Source: Membranipora membranacea (Eukaryota > Bryozoa > Gymnolaemata > Cheilostomatida > Membraniporidae). Taken from it: a DNA stretch of 64,000 nt. Numbering within the stretch: position 1 is the first letter of the stretch; the number at the start of each line of letters is the position of its first letter. Below are positions 25,001-33,700 of this stretch, piece after piece. Below the pieces are notes generated by a model. It was not told where the DNA came from, did no database searches, and saw only the letters and a list, made by a program, of their open reading frames with translations. The stretch covers positions 33,950,162 through 34,014,161 of the forward strand of contig OU612067.1 in NCBI GenBank assembly GCA_914767715.1. Reading direction: 5' to 3'. Position numbers and translations under genes: made by a program.

Positions 25001-28000
25001 TCATGTGCTGTAAGCACCAGACGAAGTGTTTTATGAGGTTAAGATATAGTATAGTCATATTGATTGAGGATTGGGGGGTAATATTGGGGTTCGGGGTTGG
25101 CAGCCTGAGGTATGTGAGCCAAATTTGGGGTTTTGGGGTCAGCTTTTGGGGTCAGGTTCGGGGTAAATATTTGGGGTTTGCAGTTCGCAGTTTGGGGTTT
25201 GCAGCCTACACTCTGGGGTTCACGGCCTATTTTCTGGGGTTTGGGGGTCATAAACGAGGGTTTGGTGTTTAGATGTCAGTTTTTGGGGTTTGGGGGTCAG
25301 TTTTTGGGGTTTGGGGGTCCTTTTTTGGGGTTTGAGGGTCAATATTTGGGGTTTGCAGTTCACACTTCGGGGTTTGCAGCTCACAGTTTGGGGTTTGCAG
25401 CATGAATGAAGTTTGGGGTTTGCAGCTCGCATTTTGGGGTTTGTAGCTTGAAGTTTTGGGTTAAAAGCTGGCAGTTTTGAATTTTTGGGCTCAAAAGCGG
25501 ATTCAGGGGTCAACAGTTGGGGTTCAACACGACGACATGTTGCTCAACTAACCCAGCACTCTTTTCCATCACATATCTTCTTTGTACCAATATGATTATG
25601 TTAACCTAGTTCATACAGGACAAGCCACCAGCCCACCCCCCCCATGCCCAACCCTACCGGTGCCCACCAATGTCACCAACCCTTAAATGTTCCATAACCT
25701 ACCCAGCCAGGTCACTGAATAATGTTTTTCCTTTGAAGTTGCTATATTTACTGCAGTCAGCTGATGGTGCAAGTTTGTCTGCTAGTGCTACTATTAGTGA
25801 CCGGACTGACGGTAACGGGTCTTCAAAGTTGGTCACATACGACCTCTGTTGGTATGCTAGCATGGTGCGAAGTTCGGAGGCGATCCATCCATAGCGTGAC
25901 TGGCCACGGCCATTTGACCATAAGACCGTTGCCCTCAAAACTCACCTTTGCAGGTGTATTTGCAATGGCAATCTATTGAATTAAAGTTTGAAAATCTTTT
26001 TGCAAAATCATTTTTGGAAGATCAATGCATACGGATTGGCTAATGTAAATTAGACCGGAAATGTGTGCAAAATGCAATGGTCTTATATATGAGGCCACTA
26101 AAAAGTTCTGACAACCGTTTTTCAACCCATAGTCACCAATATGGAAGACCAGGAGCATATCATCATTTTGAGTGGTCTGGTTAAAGAATTGAAAGAACCT
26201 GAAGCAGGCCTATTGAGGTGACAAGTCAACATAGTTTGCATGTAAAGCAATGGGGAAATAAATAGAGGTGTTGGACCTAATAGTAGCACTAGCAGACAAT
26301 TTGCACAATCAGCTGATTGCAGTAAATATAGCAACTTCAAAGGAAAAACATTATTCAGTGACCTGGCTGGGTAGGTTATGGAACATTTAAGGGTTGTTGA
26401 CATTGGTGGGCACCGGTAGGGTTGGGCAGGAGGGGGGGGGGGTGGGTTGGTGGCTTGTCCTGTATGAACTAGGTTAACATAATAATATTGGTACTAAGAA
26501 GATATGTGTTGGAAAAGAGTGCTGGGTTAGTTGAGCAACATGCCGTCAACTGTTGACCCCTGAATCCGCTCTTGACCCCAAAAACCTCAAACTGCCAGCT
26601 GTTAACCCAAAACTTCGAGCTACAAACCCCAAAATGTGAGCTGCAAACCCAAAACTTCATTCATGCTGCAATCCCCAAACTGTGAGCCGCAAACCCCAAA
26701 GTGCGAACTGCAAACCCCAAATATTGACCCTCAAACCCCAAAAAATGACCCCCAAACCCCAAAAACTGACCCCCAAACCCCGAAAACTGACTTCTAAACA
26801 CCAAACCCTCGTTTATGACCCCCAAACCCCAGAAAGTAGGCCGTGAACCCCAGAGTGTAGGCTGCAAACCCCAAACTGCGAACTGCAAACCCCAAATATG
26901 GACCCCGAACCTGACCCCTAAACCCCAAAAGCTGACCCCAAAACCCCAAATTTGGCTCGCATACCTCAGGCTGCCAACCCCAAACCCCAATATTACACCC
27001 CAAACCTCAATCAATATGACTATACTATATCTTAACCTCATAAAACACTTCGCCTGGTGCTTACAGCACATGAATTTGCACCTGTCGGGCAAGTCCGGAC
27101 TTGTTCTCTCTTCTTCTTTATAAGACTCTAACTAGATTTAAGTGTGTTGAATTAATGAATGTCTCATTGAATGCATTTCTGAAGGTCAAAACCCCACCCC
27201 ATTACTCAATAAACAACTATATCTTCAGTCAATGGGTCATAATCTCCCCGCTTGACAAGGAAAAGTTACTTCCAAATGACATGTATACGTCATACTTTAG
27301 CTTAACATCTCTTCTGTCTTATGTCTGTAGACAACCTGAGCCGTGGCTGCAGACTTTGCTGATGATGGTCATGAACATTGTATATCTGTAAGCTGTGACC
27401 AAAGCAAGATACCACTTTAGAGACCAATAAGGGAGCAAAGCCTGACAAGGTGAGTTTTGAGGGCAACGGTCTTATGGTCAAATGGCTGTGGCCAGTCACG
27501 CTATGGATGGATCGCCTCCGAACTTCGCGACATGCTAGCGTACCAACAGAGGTCTTATGTGACCAACTTTGAAGACCCGTTACCGTCAGTCCGGTCACTA
27601 TTAGGTAATACACCTGTAATTGGGTGAAGGTCAACTTGTTGCACCCATCCTCCAAAATAAAATGATTAGTATGCTGATGACAAATGAGGGTGTAGCCAAT
27701 TCAAAAGCACTGCTATCAGTGATATTGAACCCTTTTAAATAGAGGTGTTGGACCTTATGGGAGGATGCTATTGGTCATTTATAATAATACTCTGAATCTT
27801 AACACAACAGGTAAATTTGTTAGGATTGTTTAATCAGATAATTCCTTTCAATTTTGTGTGCAAAGACCTTAACAGTAACTAGTCAACAACAACATGTGCT
27901 TGGATAGGTCCAACACCTCTATTTATTTCCCCATTGCTTTACATGCAAACTATGTTGACTTGTCACCTCAATAGGCCTGCTTCAGGCTCTTTCAATTCTT

Positions 28001-31000
28001 TAACCAGACCACTCAAAGTGTTGGTATGCTCCTGGTCTTCCATATTGGTGACTATGGGTTGAAAAACGGTTGTCAGAATTTTTTAGTGGCCTCATATATA
28101 AGACCATTGCATTTTGCACACATTTCCGGTCTAATTTACATTAGCCAATCCGTATGCATTGATCTTCCAAAAATGATTTTGCAAAAAGATTTTCAAACTT
28201 TAATTCAATAGATTTCCATTGCAAATACACCTGAACATATTAACAGGGTTCAATATCACTGATAGCAGTGCTTTTGAATTGGCTACACCCTCATTTGTCA
28301 TCAGCATACTAATCATTTTATTTTGGAGGATGGGTGCAACAAGTTGACCTTCACCCAATTACAGGTGTATTACCACAACTACCAAAAAATTGCGATTGGA
28401 CTGTTCTCTCCAAAATCTGGAGGAAATAGTGAGATTTACAAAAAGTGGGAGGTGGGTTGAAAATCTGGAGGCTCACGCCTAAATCGGGAGACTTGGCAAG
28501 TATGTTTTCATATTCCAGTTGAAATCAAACTGAATGTATTACCAAAAATTGTCAAATCACTTTTTTTCCCTAGAACCTCAACTGATTGGGAGATTAGCTG
28601 AGTTTCTTTCCGATAATATTTTCGAGGGAAAGAGACAGCTCCGTCTGAATATAACACATTCTGTGAGTAAGAATTATAAAATATTAAATACTGATATTTT
28701 AACCTCAACCACTCATTATAGTCTCCCTAATTCAGATTTAGCAAATGATGTCCATACATTGTCTATGCATTCTAAAAATGTAATGTGCGATATATCATGG
28801 TAGTTGCGTTATATGGTGATGGTTGTGTGTGATGCATTTTGCAGGACCAGGAAGTACTCCGATAGTAGAGTTCTCTTCTGATACTAGTTGCATATTTTTG
28901 AACCTTGAGCCTCCAAGCAAGAGTAACGGAGTTATCAGACATTACATGGTAACTTAGATGATTTACTTGCTTGTTTGCTATTAATTCCAACATCATTCTA
29001 AATTAATGTCGTGATTAAAGCTACTACCTCATTGTTCAATCTAATCACAAAAAAGCCTGATACTTATCTGATATCACAGTATGCTTTGCGGCAAAAACTG
29101 TCCTCCTTAAAAGTGGGTGTTAGACTCTGTTTCTTAGTCTATGTTAGCCTGTGTCTATGCAGGTGATTTAAGATGATTACCCAGATATCAATTATTTGTC
29201 TTTTTCAGCTAGCTTGTGGGTATGCTGATGGAAGCACTGGTGGTCTGTCATATAAGACAGTGACTGCCTCTGATCAGTCTGCTGACTCAGAGATCTGCAA
29301 CTTCACATCAGCATCACTGATGGAATGTAATGTTACTGCTGTAAACAGTGTCGGCTCAAGCCCTAGTATATCAGTATATGGATACACTCAAATTAGGGGT
29401 AAGATCTTAATATAAATTAGTGTTAAAGATTTGTAAACAGGATAAGCTAAGATCCTAATGGACACCAGGTTATGAGCATGGAGGATGGAGACTCCAATTC
29501 TGACATCCATAAGGCTATCAGCATATTCCGGTTTGCCTCTAAGTGTCACTTTAATCATCGATCACAGTACTTTATATTATATTTAAACCCCTAATAATTT
29601 GTGATGAACGCAAACCAGAAGATCTGTTACTGCAATGAAGTAGCACAACAATCCTTGTTTTTGCATTGTCCTGCTTTTGAAAATCGCTTTTTCTTGCAGT
29701 TCCTGCAGGTATTATTCAACCATCCATCTCAATATTAGGTCTGGTGGTTTACCCAACAATATCAGAAGTGATACCAGAAGAACCTGGAATAAATATTAGG
29801 TGAGGCTTATTAACCGTAGTTCTTAATCTTAAACTTTGGGTCACAATTTGTACCAAACATCAAATTGTTATTATCAGTTATCAGTTGTAAAAACAATTAT
29901 ATAACAAACAATACAAAAGAAACAGACTCAACAGATCATAAAGGATATCAAAACTATGTAAAATTGTTTGCAAATCCCTAAGTTATTGGAATTTCATGAT
30001 TTTGAATACTTTAATATCTTATTTGCTGTGCTGCTTATAAATGTCACTGGGTTTTCACTGATGATCAAACTATCCATCATAATCATAAATGATAATTTCT
30101 TTGAAAACTTTGATAGCCCAATCCGTTATGCTGCTTATCTGTCAATATGAGAAGCTTTCACTGATGGGCATTCTAGCCCTCATAATGGTACTGTGAACTT
30201 ATCTTCGATTTCCGATTTTGCAGCCACTACAGGGTAATCATATATAAAGGTAACCATATCGAACTGGATGAATTTTCCTTGGGAGCAGCCTGCAATAAAA
30301 GTCATGAATATAGCTCTTCATATGCTGATCAGCTTGGCCTTCCCTGCTATGTCGCTGCAGAATTAACCCCTTTTAATGGATCTTTCAGCATGGAAATTGG
30401 TGATGGGTTAGAATACAATGGATTTTTGAATGCTCCTCTTGAACAAGGGATAAACTACATCGTTACTGTTGCAGCTATTTTCACACCAAAGGTACAGTTA
30501 TAACTTCCACGATCGGTGAATTAAGAATATAAAAAAACACAGCAATACAGCAGCCCTATGAAGAAAAACCTGTGTAAATGTGCCCGAGCTGATATCTATG
30601 ATCTCACAACCTATCTAAAACCACAGAAATTCACAGGTTTGTACCATTAGACAGACAGGCGGTGTTTTCTTGTCTGTATTGAGTAAGCTGCATATATCAC
30701 TGGCACAGACCTTTGATTGCCAGCAATACAATGCATAAAAATGATGGTCAGCTTGGCCATTTATGAGAATAATTAGCAAAATCGCTAAATGTTATTGAGC
30801 TTAATTAATCTGCGGGGAAGACGATAGTTTTGAAATTTTCATGCTCATCTTGATTTATAGGCATTCAAACAGTATGTAGCAGCCCTCCTGTGATTTCAAA
30901 TGCTGAAACACTTGGTGATGCAACTTCAAGAGAAGAGGGCTCCACATATTTTTATCGCTGTCAAGATAGTTTTATATCGTCAGGAGAAGGGATCTTTACT

Positions 31001-31911
31001 TGTAAGAGAACAGAGAATGGCTTTTCTTGGGTCGGTCAAAACCTTACCTGTAAATCTGGAAATACAAGTACAGGTGAGTAGGTATGAACTCGGCAACATT
31101 TAACAGGCTTTAAATGATGAATTGGCAGCACTCATTCTAGCCTGGAACACTATGGGTGGTAATGAATATACTCCTTCATCATCTAGCCATATAGCAAAGG
31201 TGTTATAATGTTCAGAAACATAGGGCCATCTAAATTTGTTGGCTTTCGATGAATTTAGACCTATGATTGTGTAACAAGTAAGCAAAACTCTAGGTGTTCC
31301 CACTCCTCTCGCACTAATTATAATCTAAGATGGAAATTGAAACTTCAGGCTCAGTCGGTTTCACCTTTTACACATTCAACCATTGCCCATTTTGTTATGA
31401 AACCTAACTGAGTTTCAAATGATTAACAATGACTATACTATCAGCAGTTTTTTTTTCATAACAAATATTTTCATAAACACATAATCTGTGGACCCAAAGT
31501 TGTCGGCCTGAAAGAAAATAGTGGACAACTCTGAGTTTCAAGGCAAGGAAGTAAAAACGAATTCAACTATATCCTCAACTTCCCTATTATTCTGTTTGAG
31601 ACAATAGTGATGCGTTTGAATGATTGCTTTATCTAACAAACCCAAACTTAGCTGATGTCATAACTTCTCTCATGGATAAAATATTATGTGTTAACCTTCA
31701 TATTTTATGAATACATAATAATCTTGACCAGCCTATTGAAATAAGAAAGCTATTTTCTGCTGCTCTGCACTAATCCTTTCTTGATGAAAATCGCCGTAAG
31801 AATAGATCCCTTATATACTCAGGTCTGGTGACCTTGATTCTCCTTTCTATCTTTTGTTTTTTATTAACAATCAAATTCGTATTGCTACAATTAAAATGGG
31901 CACTTCCTTAA
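13032..31911 (+). CDS. Receptor paralogue A: lectin + FN3 ectodomain, Sushi domain, TM, no phosphatase tail
   Basis: Exons: 13032-13089, 13355-13576, 15646-15885, 16467-16602, 17598-17760, 18064-18149, 18606-18816, 20081-20190, 20311-20484, 20953 (or 20964)-21044, 21196-21433, 21762-21871, 22080-22242, [28574-28662], 28845-28948, 29209-29398, 29700-29799, 30224-30491, about 30543-30636, 30861-31073, 31823-31911 (TAA). About 1,050 codons. The start ATG opens a short signal-peptide exon (MVSNHTIICILYLFSYVNQG) matching that of paralogue B. Expected to be a cell-surface protein binding a carbohydrate or protein ligand. Oddities: exon 4 is one base short relative to B, giving a frame slip; exon 9 ends in phase 0, rescued only if exon 10 uses the CTCTCAG acceptor at 20963; the second half of one FN3 domain is missing, and exon 28574-28662 must be skipped to keep frame. 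So it is either a diverged receptor with altered splicing or a decaying gene. Confidence 0.6.
13984..14432. mobile_element. TTAA-flanked MITE, 449 bp, with terminal inverted repeats of about 115 bp
   Basis: The left end AGGGATAATACACTTCTGAT is mirrored by the right end ATCAGAAGTGTATTATCCCT, and the inverted match runs about 115 bases inward. TTAA flanks both sides (13980-13983 and 14433-14436), as expected for piggyBac or Kolobok-type non-autonomous elements. The only internal difference near the ends is small, so the copy is fairly young. Confidence 0.85.
14640..15325. mobile_element. Foldback element with repeated GGTTTTGGTCGACCAAAACC palindromes
   Basis: Left arm (about 14692-14850) and right arm (about 15169-15325) are imperfect inverted repeats sharing GGTGAGCACAACTCCCACCA. 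The perfect palindrome GGTTTTGGTCGACCAAAACC occurs near 14697, near 15297 and, with one change, near 14759. On the left it marks a 62-base tandem period (14642, 14704, 14766). The structure looks like element tips joined end to end. Confidence 0.75.
16467..22242 (+). other. Fibronectin III domains 1-5 of paralogue A
   Basis: Five domains, each split over two exons with the intron in the middle of the fold: 16467-16602 + 17598-17760; 18064-18149 + 18606-18816; 20081-20190 + 20311-20484; 20953-21044 + 21196-21433; 21762-21871 + 22080-22242. Typical FN3 marks are visible: VDWDAPQYPNGDISHYQ and [14 protein letters not shown] in domain 5; a Pro-rich start, PPSAPRLIDI, in domain 3. Cysteines are frequent, including a pair per domain in several cases. 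The last base of most domains and the first two of the next form a phase 1 junction, so each domain is a symmetrical unit. Confidence 0.7.
23700..24210 (+). repeat. G-rich minisatellite, copy 1 (GGGGTTTG-type units)
   Basis: Imperfect tandem units of about 20 bases built around TTTGGGGTTTGCAG, alternating with TTTGGGGTTTGGGGGTCAG. Runs of four G recur every 8-20 bases. The long open frames through this tract on both strands are by-products of the period and not genes. Confidence 0.85.
25070..25540 (+). repeat. G-rich minisatellite, copy 2
   Basis: Near-identical to the tract at 23700-24210, with a deletion of one GCATGAATGAAGTTTGGGG unit. It belongs to the second direct 1.3-kb unit. Confidence 0.85.
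26540..27015 (-). repeat. Minisatellite copy 3, inverted (C-rich on the plus strand)
   Basis: The same tract in opposite orientation, reading CAAACCCCAAA on the plus strand. With copy 2 it forms inverted arms that could fold into a very long hairpin. Confidence 0.85.
27604..28374. mobile_element. Foldback element inside the composite element
   Basis: Left arm from TAATACACCTGTAATTGGGT (about 27604-27733) is matched in reverse complement by 28250-28374. Between them is a sequence at about 27925-28230 that is the reverse complement of parts of 25940-26270, so it was derived from, or gave rise to, the neighbouring unit. Confidence 0.75.
28574..28662 (+). pseudogene. Orphan first half of FN3 domain 6 in paralogue A
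   Basis: Encodes EPQLIGRLAEFLSDNIFEG and ends phase 0. Its partner exon in paralogue B (41327-41516) has no counterpart between 28662 and 28845. Splicing it to 28845 would give a stop after a few codons. Skipping it and joining 22242 directly to 28845 keeps the frame and removes the domain cleanly. Confidence 0.65.
28845..30636 (+). other. FN3 domain 7 and juxtamembrane RPTP-type module of paralogue A
   Basis: Exons 28845-28948 and 29209-29398 form the last FN3 domain ([30 protein letters not shown]). Exons 29700-29799, 30224-30491 and about 30543-30636 form a module with [20 protein letters not shown], then EYNGFLNAPLEQG, the FtvGDg...YnGf.N.pL pattern found just outside the membrane in many receptor tyrosine phosphatases. 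This marks A as a former RPTP ectodomain even though the phosphatase part is absent. The 30543 acceptor is uncertain. Confidence 0.65.
30861..31073 (+). other. Sushi (CCP) domain exon, unique to paralogue A
   Basis: One symmetrical phase 1 exon encoding CSSPPVISNA, then YFYRC, GIFTCKR and SWVGQNLTC. It has the four cysteines and the Trp before the last Cys that define a complement control protein/Sushi fold, about 57 residues long. No matching sequence was seen in paralogue B, where the transmembrane exon follows directly. Exon shuffling or loss from B would both explain this. Confidence 0.72.
31823..31911 (+). other. Transmembrane exon with very short tail, end of paralogue A
   Basis: After TATACTCAG the phase 1 frame reads GLVTLILLSIFCFLLTIKFV and then about nine residues to TAA at 31909-31911. 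That is one hydrophobic helix with only a few cytoplasmic residues. The donor at 31074 (GTGAGT) and the phases fit. If real, paralogue A is membrane-anchored without a signalling domain of its own. The exon is short and has no homologue in B, so it rests on splice fit and hydrophobicity alone. Confidence 0.55.
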
Positions 31912-33700
31912 TACTGCCTGGTGTTGTACTAACCTTATCAGATATACTGACTCGGTGTGTGCTGTTTGTTTGTATACGCATATATTATTTTTATGGAAAA
32001 AAATGTATGTGTAGACTTCGTATTTTGCTGACTATCACTGATCGTCTCCCTTGTCAGGAATGAGCAATGCATAGAAGCTGAAACAACATAGGTATTCCTG
32101 TAAAGTTTTAGATAATGCCATCCACCCACTATTAAATAGATTTATTGTTAATGACACCACACTAACATCTTCTTGCACACTCAGAAGTTTTTCCGATGCA
32201 AGTTGAAAGACTATCAGTACCATTTTTGCCCAGAGCATCCTGTGATGCATTTTTGTATGCGGACGGTTGTATGTCAACAACCACATAACCAATGTTAATG
32301 ATTCTTAATAGTAAATTAATAGCAGCAAAAATGGATGTTCTATAACCTCATGATAGCCGATCCGACAAGCATACTTCTTAGGCTTGTAGAATAGGTTTTG
32401 TCAACAGAGTAAAAATATTATTGTCTAGAATGGAATGTGAACCAAGCTCAAGTTAAACTTGTTTGACAATCATAAAACGCATTAACAATACTGCGGCCAC
32501 AGCTGTAATAAGACTCCTATATTTCTCTTGTTTAGTATTCAAATTTTTAAACAAAATGATTATTACCTAATGTAATCAATCAATCAATTGAAACACTAAT
32601 ATTGATTCTTATCAGCAGCAAACTACTACAATGAAAACTATGCAAAGAGGAAGCTGCATGTTGAAGGTCTATGCAATGTCCTAGAGAACATTTGAATGTT
32701 TTTCTCTCCTTGTGATATTTGTTAAAATCTTTACAATGAGAAAAGTTCAGCCTTTTGATGGGTGCAATTCAATGTTGATGAATAATATTTTCACTGCATA
32801 CATTTATTGATGCTCATATGAATGAAAGAAAATTATTCAATTATTAAACCTTTTAGGGGTATAATAGTGGTTTTAATCCGGTTTTTTTTTATGCTTGAAC
32901 TGATAGAGGAAGTTGGTTTGGCATCACAACATAATATTATCACATCCCTTACACCTCTAAATGAATAGAATTACGCTTTCAAAGTTTTTGAGATTGGGCA
33001 ATCAGAACTTTGGCTGCAAAATATTTACATTTTTGTATTGAACAATTTTTACAAGCATTTAGTACTCATGCAATAAGAATGTGGTAATGAACCAATTATC
33101 AACTCTCTTGTAAGTTCATGACCATGACTCCACACAAAACAACTCTTAGTTCGTCCTCTGGTGGACACACCCAACACTCAACAATTAGCTGTTTTGGGAA
33201 GTTCAAGGCTAATAGTAGGGGTTATGAGACCGTGAAGAGGGGTTTCAGTCTCGCCAGAGGAGGTGTCAGTTTATCAAGAGGGGTTGTGGCACCTTTATTT
33301 GGGGCTCTGCAATTGTCTTAGGAGTTTGTGAGGCTATCACGGGTGGCTTTGATACAGTCATTAGGGGTTGCGAGGCTGAGGCTATTAAGTAAAGGATGTT
33401 AGTTTTTTGCACATGAAAATTACCTTTGGTATCATTAATTAATATCTCGATAGGACGAGTTTACTGCTCACTTTCACCAAAATTGATATCTTAATGCGCA
33501 TATGACGAAACATTGTAGTGATTGATGATTGTTGATGATGTTTCATAGTATGGCCTGCCCTAAATATTTTGAAGGATGTGTCACTTGATACTTTGTAAGC
33601 AGGACAACTTGTTCTGAGAATGATCGTGTAAATTATATGTTATCTATTTCAAATACTTTATTTCAGTTGCGATTAATGGTAATTAGTTGGAGGAACAATC
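31912..33700. other. Intergenic region between the paralogues
   Basis: No gene seen. It includes the second copy of the duplicated upstream block (32490-32945) and a degenerate AGGGGTT-rich stretch (about 33210-33400) that recalls the G-rich minisatellite in paralogue A. Confidence 0.5.
32490..32945. repeat. Downstream copy of the segment at 11810-12250
   Basis: Shares long near-identical runs with 11810-12250, including the GGTATAATAGTGGT and GTTTGGCATCACAAC stretches. It places one edge of the tandem duplication about 20.7 kb apart. Confidence 0.75.

Larger units (their letters stand above)
22464..28504. mobile_element. 6.0-kb composite element with hAT-like ends and 8-bp target duplication
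   Basis: The ends are CATACTTGCCAAG (22464-22476) and CTTGGCAAGTATG (28492-28504), exact reverse complements. Flanks are TTTTCATG (22456-22463) and TTTTCATA (28505-28512), an 8-bp duplication with one mismatch, as hAT insertions make. ACTTGCCAA-type ends are familiar from marine invertebrate hAT non-autonomous elements. No transposase ORF is visible. Inside lie direct 1.3-kb units starting near 23169, 24469 and 25800, an inverted unit at about 26300-27600, and a foldback element at 27604-28374. It occupies the intron between FN3 domains 5 and 6 of paralogue A. Confidence 0.7.

Noticed and set aside
23625-25513. Long open frames with repeated GFGG/LGFA or KPQT units on both strands
   Set aside because: They follow the G-rich minisatellite period and have no start context, splice support or non-repetitive domain; they recur wherever the tract does.
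33118-33321. Open frame rich in Ser and Gly before paralogue B
   Set aside because: It overlaps a degenerate AGGGGTT repeat and has no splice partner or homologue before paralogue A.
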